From Nocardia brasiliensis NBRC 14402 (lineage in GTDB: Bacteria; Actinomycetota; Actinomycetes; Mycobacteriales; Mycobacteriaceae): DNA of 64,000 bases. The notes beneath the pieces are model-generated. The model saw only the letters and a program-made list of their open reading frames with translations. It ran no database searches and was not told the DNA's origin. Both the position numbers and the translations under genes were made by a program. The stretch lies in contig NZ_BAFT02000058.1 of assembly GCF_000308475.2 (NCBI RefSeq), positions 19,813-83,812 on the forward strand, written 5' to 3'. This document shows, in pieces, positions 45,734-55,890 of this stretch (the first letter of the stretch is position 1; every line of letters begins with the position of its first letter).

Positions 45734-46705
45734 CTACCCGCAGCGACCGTTGCATTCGTAGCGCCAGAGGGTGCCGCAGCCGCCCTTCTTGTTGCAGCCG
45801 TTGACGAGTCCGACACAGCGGGCGTCGCCGCAGTGGCTGCTCGCCGCGCTGCACTCGCAGTCGGGCAGCTTGGCCAGCAGCGTGCGCTCGCCCGCCTCGG
45901 TGTCGGGTCCGAGCACACCGACGATGCGGCGGGCCTGCGCGCGACCGAACTCGGCCTCGACGCGCGCGGCCGCCGCGTCGAGCCGGACGGTGAGTTCCTC
46001 GGTGCGCTCGCCGCGGAAGGTCGCCGGGTCCGCGGCCAGCTCCTCGATACGCCGAAGTGCCGCATCCTGTTCCGTGGACAACCGCTCGCGCGCGGCCCGG
46101 GCCCGGGCCAAATGCTCGGTCCACAAACGGCTTTGCACCTCGGCGGGCAGCTGGACGATCGCGGCCCGGCGGTAGGTCATGGGGTACTTGGCGATACCGT
46201 CGAGGTCCTGCGGCAGCGATCCCAGGTTCTCCTGCACCCAGCGGTGCGCCGACGACGCCTCCGCGTTACCGGCCCCGCGACCGAGCACCAGCCAGCCGGC
46301 CAGCACCGCGCCGGATCCGGCCAGCAGCACGCCGCGCCGCGAGGGGCCCTGCGCCACGATCGCGGCCACACCGTCCGATGACCGCTGTACAGCGGCCTCG
46401 GCCGCGGCGAACTCACCCAGCACGCGCAGGACCCGCACCGTCGCGCGCGGACCGAGCACGCGCGCCATCGGCACCGCGAGCGCCGGACCGGTCCAACTCT
46501 TGGCCTTACCACCGGCGACCCGGATCAGCGTCGGCTGCCAGGGCGCGGCCGGGCCGAGACTGTCGTGGCGCCAACGGATCACGTCCGCGTCCGTCAGCGG
46601 CCTGGTGTCGAGCCGATCCCCCGCGACCTCCGCGACGAGATCGGAGATCCGCGTGCACTTCGCGCACGAACCGTCGAATGCCAGAATCCAGCGCGAGTCC
46701 TTCAT
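45734..46705 (-). CDS. Fulvocin C-related protein: CxxC domain, membrane helix and eight-Cys C-terminal module
   Basis: A 323-residue protein. Residues 1-105 resemble a DCC/thioredoxin-like domain with LAFDGSCAKCTRI (Cys14, Cys17). Residues 123-141 are a twin-arginine-like SRRGVLL followed by one hydrophobic helix. Residues 150-280 are a charged helical stalk. The last 41 residues hold eight cysteines (283, 285, 292, 297, 304, 310, 318, 322) with GCGTLWRYECNG, like the bacteriocin fulvocin C. The predicted topology puts the Cys-rich module outside. No immunity or transporter gene is adjacent. Bacteriocin activity is unproven. Confidence 0.8.
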   Translation of the reverse strand: MKDSRWILAFDGSCAKCTRISDLVAEVAGDRLDTRPLTDADVIRWRHDSLGPAAPWQPTLIRVAGGKAKSWTGPALAVPMARVLGPRATVRVLRVLGEFAAAEAAVQRSSDGVAAIVAQGPSRRGVLLAGSGAVLAGWLVLGRGAGNAEASSAHRWVQENLGSLPQDLDGIAKYPMTYRRAAIVQLPAEVQSRLWTEHLARARAARERLSTEQDAALRRIEELAADPATFRGERTEELTVRLDAAAARVEAEFGRAQARRIVGVLGPDTEAGERTLLAKLPDCECSAASSHCGDARCVGLVNGCNKKGGCGTLWRYECNGRCG

Positions 46706-46865
46706 GGTGCATACCCCCCGGGAGCGATGACGACCGGCGATCTGCTTTCGCCGGCCGCTAGGTATCGCCATTGTCGGAAGGCCGCGCCCGCACCCGCAAT
46801 GGAATCGCCCGCGAAACCACGTGCCTGGCAGCAGAAGTGGCAGCACTGCCAGCTTGCGCGAAAAG

Positions 46866-46904
46866 CACGCGGCCGCCGGACCCGAGTGGTCCGGCGGCCG
46901 CGTG
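46866..46904 (-). terminator. Terminator of ahcY
   Basis: A perfect 17 bp GC-rich stem (46866-46882 with 46888-46904, 5-base loop) is followed by CTTTT on the minus strand, ten bases beyond the ahcY stop. Confidence 0.85.
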
Positions 46905-46914
46905 CGTCAGTCGC

Positions 46915-48399
<1,485 letters not shown>

Positions 48400-48499
48400 A
48401 GCCTCTGTCTGCCTCTCCTGGAAGTCGGTACCAACACGCAAGGCTAGTCGCTGGCGCGGCGGCTGGGTACACCGTACTCACCCTTGCTAGCTTGGCGCG

Positions 48500-49546
48500 A
48501 TGCCGAACCTGCGCGCTATCGCCACGACCGCTGTCGTCGGGCTGTCCGTCCTGGGTCTCAGCACCGCCTGCGACAGCGGATCGGACGCCGCACCCGCAAC
48601 TCCGTCGCGAACCGTCGACCTGCAGGCACACCGCGGCGGGCGCGGCCTGACCGTCGAGGAATCGCTGCCCGGCTTCGCCAAGGCGCTCGAACTCGGCGTC
48701 ACGACGCTGGAGCTCGATATCGTGCTCACCGCCGACCGGATGCCGCTGATCTGGCACGACCCGACCGTGCTCGCCACCAAATGCGCCGACACCGCGCCCG
48801 CGACCGTGGACGACCCGGAGTTCCCGTACGTGGGCAAGCTGGTGCACGACCTGACCTACACCCAGGTCCGCACCCTGGACTGCGGGCGGGCCCTGGCCGA
48901 CTTCCCCGGCCAGCAAGCCCTGCCGGGCAACAGGATAGCGACGCTGCCCGAGCTGTTCGATCTGGTGAAGTCCTACCGCGGCGCGCACCCGCGGTACAAC
49001 ATCGAAACCAAAGTGGAAGCCGAACATCCCGAACAGTCCGCCACGCCACAGGAATTCGTGGACGTCATCCTGAGCACCGTGACCGCGGCCGGCGAGACCG
49101 GCAACGTCGAGATCCAGAGCTTCGACTGGCGGTCGCTGCCGCTGGTGCGCAAGGCCGATCCGACCATCCCGCTGGTGGCGCTCTACGACGACACCACCTT
49201 CGTCGCGGGCTCGAAGTGGCTCGGGCCGATCCGGTTCGAGGACTACCCGGACGATCCGCTCGGCGCGGTGAAAGCGTTGGGCGCCAACGTCGCTTCGCCC
49301 GGCTACTCGGTGCCCTACGGCCGCAAGGCGGGCGAACCGGGCTTCGCCCTGGTGGCGGACAAGACCTACGTCGACCGGGCGCACGAACTCGATCTGCGCG
49401 TGATCCCGTGGACCGTGAACGACAAGGCCACGATCGCCGCCCAACTCGAAACCGGCGTAGACGGCGTGATCACCGACTACCCCGACCGTATGCGAGAGGT
49501 GCTGCAGGAGAAGGGACTCCCCCTCCCTCCCGCCTACCACCGCTGA
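48500..49546 (+). CDS. Glycerophosphodiester phosphodiesterase lipoprotein
   Basis: A 348-residue exported lipoprotein. Lipobox LSTAC puts the lipidated cysteine at residue 24. The GDPD barrel shows catalytic HRGGRG, the ELDIVLTADRMPLIWHDP block (Glu, Asp, His) and NIETKVE. It hydrolyses glycerophosphodiesters to glycerol-3-phosphate and an alcohol. It is divergent from ahcY with a 100 bp promoter region between them. Confidence 0.9.
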   Translation: MPNLRAIATTAVVGLSVLGLSTACDSGSDAAPATPSRTVDLQAHRGGRGLTVEESLPGFAKALELGVTTLELDIVLTADRMPLIWHDPTVLATKCADTAPATVDDPEFPYVGKLVHDLTYTQVRTLDCGRALADFPGQQALPGNRIATLPELFDLVKSYRGAHPRYNIETKVEAEHPEQSATPQEFVDVILSTVTAAGETGNVEIQSFDWRSLPLVRKADPTIPLVALYDDTTFVAGSKWLGPIRFEDYPDDPLGAVKALGANVASPGYSVPYGRKAGEPGFALVADKTYVDRAHELDLRVIPWTVNDKATIAAQLETGVDGVITDYPDRMREVLQEKGLPLPPAYHR

Positions 49547-49730
49547 GCCCCAGCACCTCCGGCACAGGTCGGGCGCGCACCCCGCGCCCGACCCAACCAA
49601 GCCACTGCCCGAGGCCGACCACCCACACCACCCGCGAACCGGGACCACGCACACACCCCACGCCCGACTCCCTGGTCGGTCACCGCCGAACGGGGAGCCG
49701 CGCACGACTCCCTTGTCAGCCACCACGAAC

Positions 49731-49759
49731 GGGAGCCGCGCGCACCGCGCACGGCTCCC
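49731..49759. terminator. Hairpin between the GDPD and alkB genes
   Basis: An 8 bp GGGAGCCG/CGGCTCCC stem lies in the 245 bp between these convergent genes. A weaker related copy (GGGAGCCG...GACTCCC) precedes it at about 49694. No gene was seen in the interval. Confidence 0.5.
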
Positions 49760-49791
49760 GTCGGTCGCCACCGAACAGGCGGACCGGGTCC

Positions 49792-51366
49792 TCAGATCGC
49801 GCCCGACTCCGCCACCGTCGCTTCCCTGCGTTGCGCCGATCCGTTGCGCTGCACCACAGCGTTGCGCTGAACGGCACCGTTGCATGGGCTGCCCGCATTG
49901 CCCACCGCCACACCGGTTTCCGAGGTGACACCACTGCCCGAGGCGACACCCTCCGCCGCGACGGCGGCACTACCCGGGCTCACTTCGCTGCCCTGCGTCA
50001 CACCATCGGTCTGCGCGCCGCCATTCGGCTGCACCGCACCCTCGCCCGGCACCGCGCCGTTCGACCGCGCGGCACCGGTCGCACCCTCGCCCTGCACCAG
50101 GCCCTCGCTCTGCGCCGCACCATTCGCTCGGTCCGCACCATTCGCGTGCGCCGGGGCCTCGACCCGCGGCTCCGCGTTCGCTTGTGCCGCTGCGTTATCC
50201 GGGGTCCGGGTGGCCCAGCCGCGGTAGCGTTCCAGGAGCTGGCGGCGTTTGCGGGGGTGGATGTTCGCGCGGGTGACGTCGCCGTCGTAGTGCTCGAGCA
50301 CGCGATGGTCCATCACCGCCCGCCACAGCGGCGGAACGACCGCGAACAGAATCATCGTGGCGTATCCGGCCGGCAGCTGCGGCGCCTGCATGGAACTGCG
50401 CAGCGTCTGATATCGGCGGCCCGGATTGGCGTGATGATCGCTGTGCCGCTGCAGATGGAACAGGAAAATATTGGTGACGAGCCGGTCGCTGTTCCAGCTG
50501 TCGCGCGGCGAGCAGCGCGCGTAATTGCCGTTCGGCCGCTTGCCCCGCAGCAGTCCGTAGTGCTCGATGTAATTCACCGTCTCCAGCAGCGCGGCGCCGA
50601 TCACGGCCTGCAGGATCAGCCACGGCAGAATGCCGATGCCGAACAGCGCCATGAGCGTGCCGAACAGCACCACGCTCATCGACCAGGCCTGCAGGATGTG
50701 GTTGTGCACGCTGAACCAGCGCCGGTTCTTGCGCGCCAGACGCACCCGTTCCAGTTCGATGGCCGAGCGGAAGCTGCCGAACACGCTGCGCGGCAGGAAC
50801 TCCCAGAGGGTCTCGCCGAGCCGGCCGCTGGCCGGGTCTTCCGGCGTGGCGACCCGCACGTGGTGCCCGCGATTGTGCTCGACGAAGAAGTGGCCGTAGA
50901 ACGACTGCGCCAGCGCCACTTTGGCCAGCCAGCGTTCGGCGTTCTCGACCCGGTGACCCAGTTCGTGCGCCGCGTTGATCCCGATGCCGCTGACGAATCC
51001 GAGCGTCGCGGCGAGACCGAGTTTGTCGACGACGCTCAGCTCGTGACCCGCCCACATGGCGCAGGCGATGAGCAGGCCGATCAGCTGCACAGGCAGGAAC
51101 AGATAGGTGCACCACCGGTAATACCGGTCATTGGACAGCAACTCGTAGTCTTCATCGCGCGGATTGGTGCCGTCCTCGCCGACAACCCAGTCCAGGACCG
51201 GGATGACGATCAGCACGATGATCGGACCGATCCACCAGAACACCTTTGCCCCGGTCTGCAACACGAGTTGCGAGGGCAAGAGGGCGCTCAGTGGAGCGAT
51301 CAGGCCGAAAACCCATAAGTGTCGTTTGGGATCAGTTGATACCGGCGGTTTGCCAACCGTTTGCAC
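49792..51366 (-). CDS. alkB: Alkane 1-monooxygenase AlkB (second copy) with repetitive C-terminal tail
   Basis: A 524-residue membrane di-iron hydroxylase. Six or so transmembrane helices and the histidine motifs NAAHELGH, EHNRGHHV, NYIEHYG and LQRHSDHH are intact. The catalytic core ends near residue 389 (LLERYRGWATRTP). The remaining 135 residues are low-complexity, with recurring (N/E)GA steps. It is not a rubredoxin fusion (no CxxCG). It lies downstream of the TetR gene; rubredoxins encoded upstream could serve it. Confidence 0.9.
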   Translation of the reverse strand: MQTVGKPPVSTDPKRHLWVFGLIAPLSALLPSQLVLQTGAKVFWWIGPIIVLIVIPVLDWVVGEDGTNPRDEDYELLSNDRYYRWCTYLFLPVQLIGLLIACAMWAGHELSVVDKLGLAATLGFVSGIGINAAHELGHRVENAERWLAKVALAQSFYGHFFVEHNRGHHVRVATPEDPASGRLGETLWEFLPRSVFGSFRSAIELERVRLARKNRRWFSVHNHILQAWSMSVVLFGTLMALFGIGILPWLILQAVIGAALLETVNYIEHYGLLRGKRPNGNYARCSPRDSWNSDRLVTNIFLFHLQRHSDHHANPGRRYQTLRSSMQAPQLPAGYATMILFAVVPPLWRAVMDHRVLEHYDGDVTRANIHPRKRRQLLERYRGWATRTPDNAAAQANAEPRVEAPAHANGADRANGAAQSEGLVQGEGATGAARSNGAVPGEGAVQPNGGAQTDGVTQGSEVSPGSAAVAAEGVASGSGVTSETGVAVGNAGSPCNGAVQRNAVVQRNGSAQRREATVAESGAI

Positions 51367-51498
51367 GTTTCTCCCGCTAAATAGGAACCCTAACTCCGAT
51401 GTACGAGAATAGTTCCAGACTGCACGGCCGTTTCGCAGACCTTGGCGGATGAAACGTGATGAGGATTACAACCCTGGCAGTTGGTTTTTAAGCCCACT

Positions 51499-51539
51499 CA
51501 TATGTTAGTGAAGCGTGGCTTACTTTCCGCAAACATATG
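51499..51539. promoter_or_regulatory. Inverted repeat in the TetR-alkB spacer
   Basis: CATATGTT (51499-51506) and AACATATG (51532-51539) are perfect 8 bp arms separated by 25 bp, close to the end of the TetR gene and about 135 bp upstream of the second alkB. Either an operator or a terminator for tetR. Confidence 0.45.
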
Positions 51540-51557
51540 CGGGGTCGAGCGCGTTCA

Positions 51558-52178
51558 CTACTGCTCGATTCGGGCCGCGAGAATCGCCTCGACATAGGGG
51601 CTCAGCAACGCGCTCAAATCCTCCGGAGCGTCGCGCCCCGGGCCGGGCGGGGTCGGGATGTAGCTCAGCGCGATGCGCACCAGCGCGTGCGCGATGACAT
51701 CCGACTCGGCCGCGCTCGCCGCCACCCAGCTCTGCTGGAACGCCAGCGAGAGCCGGGCGGTCGCCTGCTCGAGCAACGGCCCGGCGTCGAGCGTGATGAG
51801 CCGCAGCAGATCCAGCTTCACCTCGCCGGCCAGCAGCGAGCGGACCAGCGGATCGGCCGCGGCGTCGAGGAAGAAGTTGCGCATCCCCTCGCGGAACGCG
51901 GCGCGGGCATCACCGACATTGCCGGTGATGGCCGCGTCCACATGGTCGACCAGATCGTCGGCCAGGCGCAGCGCGTACGCCTGCGCGAGACCGCTGCGGG
52001 AACCGAACTCGTTGTAGAGGGTCTGCCTGCTGACGCCCGCCCTGGCGGCCACATCACCGAGGGTGATCTTGGACCAATCCCGTTCGGTGAGCAGTTCCCG
52101 CATGGCATCGAGGACCGACGTGCGCAGCAACTCCCGCGCGGCCTCCTGATAGGGAATGCGAGTTCCGGTGCGCGCCAT
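51558..52178 (-). CDS. TetR-family regulator of the alkane cluster, Rv3249c homologue
   Basis: A 206-residue regulator. HTH at about 30-60 (ITLGDVAARAGVSRQTLYNEF) followed by a helical ligand domain. It is the fourth gene of the alkB-rubA-rubB-tetR operon, a conserved order. ATG 52178 used; TTG 52214, four bases after the rubredoxin stop, would add 12 residues. It probably represses the cluster from palindromes upstream of alkB1, with alkanes or fatty acyl ligands as inducers (inference). Confidence 0.88.
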   Translation of the reverse strand: MARTGTRIPYQEAARELLRTSVLDAMRELLTERDWSKITLGDVAARAGVSRQTLYNEFGSRSGLAQAYALRLADDLVDHVDAAITGNVGDARAAFREGMRNFFLDAAADPLVRSLLAGEVKLDLLRLITLDAGPLLEQATARLSLAFQQSWVAASAAESDVIAHALVRIALSYIPTPPGPGRDAPEDLSALLSPYVEAILAARIEQ

Positions 52179-52218
52179 ACCCGCGACACTGTCACGGGCG
52201 GTTCCCGCAGTCAAAACA

Positions 52219-52401
52219 TCACGACCGCTCTATTTCGACCATGTAGAAGTCCGCCTTCGCGGCGCCGCAGTCCGGACACGTCCAGTCGTCGGGAATATCG
52301 TCCCAGCGCGTACCGGGCGCGATACCGTCCTCCGGCCACCCCTTCGCCTCGTCGTATTCAAAACCGCACTGAATGCACTGGAAAAGTTTGTAATCGTTCA
52401 T
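52219..52401 (-). CDS. rubB: Rubredoxin (RubB-type)
   Basis: A 60-residue iron protein. Two CxxC(G/x) knuckles, FQCIQCGFEYDE and WTCPDCGAAKADF, coordinate one Fe. It carries electrons to AlkB. ATG 52401 overlaps the stop of the preceding rubredoxin by 4 bp. Confidence 0.95.
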   Translation of the reverse strand: MNDYKLFQCIQCGFEYDEAKGWPEDGIAPGTRWDDIPDDWTCPDCGAAKADFYMVEIERS

Positions 52402-52571
52402 TTGGCCGCTCCCACCTGTTCGAAATCGATTTTCTCCCGCACCCCACAGTCCGGGCAGCACCAGTCGTCCGGAATCACGTCCCACCGGGTGCCCGCGGGA
52501 AATCCTTCGTGCGGATCGCCTTTCGCCTCGTCGTATACGTATTCGCAAACGGGACAACGGAACAGATTCAT
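52398..52571 (-). CDS. rubA: Rubredoxin (RubA-type)
   Basis: A 57-residue rubredoxin with FRCPVCEYVYDE and WCCPDCGVREKIDF knuckles. The alkB1 stop and this ATG share one base (TGATG at 52571), so the pair is translationally coupled. The first knuckle is CPVCE, the type usually unable to replace AlkG2-type rubredoxins (family knowledge, recalled). Confidence 0.95.
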   Translation of the reverse strand: MNLFRCPVCEYVYDEAKGDPHEGFPAGTRWDVIPDDWCCPDCGVREKIDFEQVGAAK

Positions 52572-53818
52572 CACGCCACCCCGTCGGCCGGTAGCTCGGT
52601 GCCGTAACGGGCAATCACCTTGTCCCGCTTGCCCGGTTGGATATTCGCGCGGGTGATGTCGCCGTCGTAGTGCGCGAGCACGCGCTTGTCCATCACGCGC
52701 CGCCACAGCGGTGGGAAGTAGGCGAGCAGGATCATGCTGGCGTACCCGCTGGGCAGGTTCGGGGCGCCGTCCCAGCTGCGCAGGGTCTGATAGCGCCGGG
52801 TCGGATAGGCGTGATGATCACTGTGCCGCTGCAGGTGGTACAGGAAGATGTTGGTCACGATGTGGTCGCTGTTCCAGCTGTGCACCGGCGCGGGCCGCTC
52901 GTATCGTCCCGACGCTGTCCGCTGCCGGACCAGGCCGTAGTGCTCGAGGTAGTTGACCGCCTCCAGCAGGCTGAAGCCGACCACCGCCTGCAGCACCAGA
53001 TACGGCAGCAGTTCGAGGCCGAACACCGCGACGAGCACGAGGTAGAGCGCCGCCGACATCAGCCACGCGCTGAGCACCTCGTTCTTCAGGCTCCACGGCT
53101 TCTTCTCGAGCCGCGACAGCCGGGTCTTCTCCAATCGCCACGCCGAGGTCAGGCTGCCCCACACGGTGCGCGGCCAGAAGGCCCAGAATGTTTCGCCCAC
53201 ACGGGAACTCGCCGGATCCTCGGGGGTCGCGACGCGCACATGATGACCGCGGTTGTGCTCGATATAGAAGTGACCGTAGAACGATTGCGCCAGTGCGATT
53301 CTCGACAGCCAGCGCTCCAGATGCACCTTCTTGTGGCCTAATTCGTGCGCGGTGTTGATGCCGATGCCGCCGATCATGCCGACCGTGATCGCGAGGCCGA
53401 TCTTGTCGACCACGTGCAGACCGCCGTCGAAACCGAGCCAGCTCACCTCGTCCGCGGTGATCAGATAGCAGGCCATGAGCAGCGTCGCGTATTGGAACGG
53501 CAGATACAGATAGGTGAGGTAGCGGTAGTACTTGTCGTGCTCCAGATACTCCATCACCTCGTCCGGCGGATTATCGCCGTCGGGCCCGAAGAATATGTCC
53601 GCCAACGGAATCAGCACATACACCAGGATCGGGCCGAGCCAGAACGGCACCTGCGCCAGCCGATGCCAGCCGAGCGCGTTGAGGGCGAGGATCACCGGGA
53701 TCCCGATGGTGAACAGGCCGGTGGGCGCGAACAAACCCCACAGCCACATATAGCGCTTGCGGTCGCGCCAGTCCGGCGTCGCCGCCGGCTGCGCGGACGT
53801 GTCGGCTGCTGTCGACAT
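52571..53818 (-). CDS. alkB: Alkane 1-monooxygenase AlkB (first copy)
   Basis: A 415-residue membrane hydroxylase oxidising n-alkanes to 1-alkanols. The histidine motifs NTAHELGH, EHNRGHHV, NYLEHYG and LQRHSDHH are present with six hydrophobic segments. ATG 53818 has GGAG six bases upstream; a TTG four codons earlier is possible. First gene of alkB-rubA-rubB-tetR. Unlike the second copy it ends normally (TELPADGVA). Confidence 0.94.
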   Translation of the reverse strand: MSTAADTSAQPAATPDWRDRKRYMWLWGLFAPTGLFTIGIPVILALNALGWHRLAQVPFWLGPILVYVLIPLADIFFGPDGDNPPDEVMEYLEHDKYYRYLTYLYLPFQYATLLMACYLITADEVSWLGFDGGLHVVDKIGLAITVGMIGGIGINTAHELGHKKVHLERWLSRIALAQSFYGHFYIEHNRGHHVRVATPEDPASSRVGETFWAFWPRTVWGSLTSAWRLEKTRLSRLEKKPWSLKNEVLSAWLMSAALYLVLVAVFGLELLPYLVLQAVVGFSLLEAVNYLEHYGLVRQRTASGRYERPAPVHSWNSDHIVTNIFLYHLQRHSDHHAYPTRRYQTLRSWDGAPNLPSGYASMILLAYFPPLWRRVMDKRVLAHYDGDITRANIQPGKRDKVIARYGTELPADGVA

Positions 53819-53888
53819 CGTTGTCTCCAATCCAAAAGCGGCACGCCACGTGTGACGTGCGTTACCTCTGTTATGGACACTAGAGATC

Positions 53889-53924
53889 GATTTGTCGCCT
53901 GTCTATACAAATCATCGAATTTGT
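53889..53924. promoter_or_regulatory. Triple half-site operator upstream of alkB1
   Basis: ACAAAT-CATCGA-ATTTGT (53907-53924) is a perfect inverted repeat with 6 bp spacer. A third half-site GATTTGT (53889-53895) pairs with ACAAATC at 53907-53913. It lies about 90 bp before ATG 53818. The operon's TetR is the likely ligand-responsive binder. Confidence 0.6.
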
Positions 53925-53952
53925 AAAGCCGAAGGGTCCGAGACAACGAGAA

Positions 53953-53984
53953 CGCCCCGGTCAGGCGAGGGCCTGACCGGGGCG
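53953..53984 (-). terminator. Terminator of the NUDIX gene
   Basis: A perfect 14 bp stem (53953-53966 with 53971-53984, 4-base loop) followed by TTCTCGTTGT on the minus strand, 18 bp after the NUDIX stop. Confidence 0.8.
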
Positions 53985-54002
53985 CTTGTGCGTCGAGGGG
54001 TA

Positions 54003-54521
54003 TTACCGCAACAGCACGTCGGCGTTGTCCGGGAGTGCGTCGACCGGCCACCAGCGCAGGTCCGTGGACTCCGCGCTGCGCACCGGCACCGCGCCCGCCG
54101 GCGCGGTGATCCGGAACAGCAGGTCCAGGTGCCGCGTCGGCCGGCCGAGCGAACAGGTGATCGGATGCGCCTGCGCGCCGTACAGCTGCGGCTCCATCCG
54201 CAGCCCGGCGATGCCGGATTCCTCGGTGGCCTCGCGCAGCGCCGCGTCCGCGACGGTCTCGTCCGACTCCTCGCAGTGCCCGCCGAGCTGGATCCAGCTG
54301 CCCACCCGCGGATGCAGGGTCAGCAGCACCTCGCGCTCGTCGTGGGAGAACACCACTGCCGAGGCGGTGATGTGCCCCGGCGCGTGCTCGCGCAGGCACC
54401 CGCGCGGCGCCGCACCGAGGAAGGCGAGCATCGCTTCGCGCAGCGACTGGTCGGAACCGGCGGCGGGCGACCAGGATTCGAGCAGCGCGGTCGCCGAGGC
54501 ATGCAGCGAACCGGCGGTCAC
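54003..54521 (-). CDS. NUDIX hydrolase
   Basis: A 172-residue pyrophosphohydrolase. The Nudix box G-x5-E-x7-REATEESGI is visible as GGHCEESDETVADAALREA followed by TEESGI. The substrate is not predictable. It lies 13 bp after fbiB on the same strand, so it is likely cotranscribed with the F420 genes, and an F420-related nucleotide role is possible but unproven. Confidence 0.87.
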   Translation of the reverse strand: MTAGSLHASATALLESWSPAAGSDQSLREAMLAFLGAAPRGCLREHAPGHITASAVVFSHDEREVLLTLHPRVGSWIQLGGHCEESDETVADAALREATEESGIAGLRMEPQLYGAQAHPITCSLGRPTRHLDLLFRITAPAGAVPVRSAESTDLRWWPVDALPDNADVLLR

Positions 54522-54534
54522 CGGCGCACCCGCC

Positions 54535-55890
54535 TCACAGCTCGACCAGCCCGAAATCGCTGCCGCGCACCGGACGTGGCGTCAGCTCCTCGAGCGGGTG
54601 ACCGATGGCGATGGCGCCCAACGGGTTCCAGTCGTCCGCGAGTCCGAGCACCTCCCGGGTGACCTCCGGGGCGAAGATCGTCGAGCCGATCCAGCAGCTG
54701 CCGAGCCCCTCGGTCGCCAACGCGACGAGCAGGCCCTGTACCGCGGCGCCGACCGCGACCGTGAACATGGTGCGCTCGTTGGCCCGGCGCCGTTCGTCCG
54801 GATAGTCGTGCGCGCCGTCGGGCACACAGAACGGAATGATGACCTCGGGCGCACCGCGCAGGATGTCGCCGCGCGCGATCCGGCGCTCCACCCGGTCCGG
54901 CTCCAGCCCGTCGCCGGTGAGGTCGGCCCGCCACTTGTCCGCCATCGCGTCGAGCAGCCGCGCCCGCAGTTGCGCATCACGCAGCCAGACGAACCGCACC
55001 GGCCGGGTGTGGTGCGGGGCGGGCGCGGTGAGCGCCACGGACACGGCGGCGCGTACCCGGTCCGGATCGACCGGCGCATCGGCGAACTGCCGCACCGAGC
55101 GGCGCATCAGCACCGCTTCGCGGCGACCCCGCTCGATCGCCTCGGCGGTGCCGAGCCAGAACAGGTCGTCGGTGCCGCCGCGCAGCAGGTCGGCGGCGGT
55201 CGAACCGTCGTCGGCGATCGGCAACCCGCGCACCACCGCCACCGGCACCCCGCCGAGCTTGCCCTTCACCAGGTCGGCCGCGGCGGCCAGTTCGTCGGCG
55301 ACGGCCACCTGGGTCACCTGGAGTTCGTTGCCCTGTCCGTCGACGGCGCCCGCGTAGTCGTGCAGCACCCGCAACCCGGCGGAGCCGATCGCGGTATCGA
55401 TCTGCCCGCTGCGCCAGGCCCGGCCCATGGTGTCGGTGATGACCACGGCCACTTGCACACCCAGCCGCTGCGCCAGCTCGGCGCGCAGCACCCGCGCGCT
55501 CGCGTCGGGATCGGCGGGCAGCAGGACCAGTTCGCCCTGTTCGACATTGGAGCCGTCGATGCCGGACGCGGCCTGCACGATGCCCAGCTTGTTCTCGGTG
55601 ATCAGGGTGCGGCCCTTGCGCGCGAGCACCCGCACCGCCTCCTGTTCGACCAGCGCGCGGCGCGCGGCGTCGCGCTCCTCCGGATCGAGCGGCGCCTCGA
55701 CGATGCGTCCCTCGGCCTTCGCGACGATCTTGCTGGTGACCACCAGCACGTCGCCGTCGGCCAGCCACGACGCGCGGGCGGCGATGTGCTCGGCCAGATC
55801 GTCGCCGGGCCGGAACTCGGGCAACCCGGTGATCGGCAGGATGCGCAGTTCCCCGGCCGCGTGGTCGGTCACGGTGTTCGCGTCGGTCAC
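54535..55890 (-). CDS. fbiB: FbiB, coenzyme F420:L-glutamate ligase / dehydro-F420 reductase
   Basis: A 451-residue two-domain enzyme. Residues about 1-245 are the CofE-like gamma-glutamyl ligase (VVTSKIVAKAEGR, VITDTMGRAWRSGQ). Residues 250-451 are an FMN-binding nitroreductase domain (RRSVRQFADAPV, TEGLGSCWIGSTIF) that reduces the dehydro precursor. GTG 55890 overlaps the fbiA stop by 4 bp (GTGA). Confidence 0.96.
   Translation of the reverse strand: MTDANTVTDHAAGELRILPITGLPEFRPGDDLAEHIAARASWLADGDVLVVTSKIVAKAEGRIVEAPLDPEERDAARRALVEQEAVRVLARKGRTLITENKLGIVQAASGIDGSNVEQGELVLLPADPDASARVLRAELAQRLGVQVAVVITDTMGRAWRSGQIDTAIGSAGLRVLHDYAGAVDGQGNELQVTQVAVADELAAAADLVKGKLGGVPVAVVRGLPIADDGSTAADLLRGGTDDLFWLGTAEAIERGRREAVLMRRSVRQFADAPVDPDRVRAAVSVALTAPAPHHTRPVRFVWLRDAQLRARLLDAMADKWRADLTGDGLEPDRVERRIARGDILRGAPEVIIPFCVPDGAHDYPDERRRANERTMFTVAVGAAVQGLLVALATEGLGSCWIGSTIFAPEVTREVLGLADDWNPLGAIAIGHPLEELTPRPVRGSDFGLVEL

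Noticed and set aside
48400..48499. SAH or SAM riboswitch upstream of ahcY
   Set aside because: Only 100 bp separate divergent starts and no matching junction or pseudoknot pattern was seen.
49792..50199. AlkB-rubredoxin fusion
   Set aside because: The extra C-terminal tail has a single cysteine and no CxxCG knuckle.
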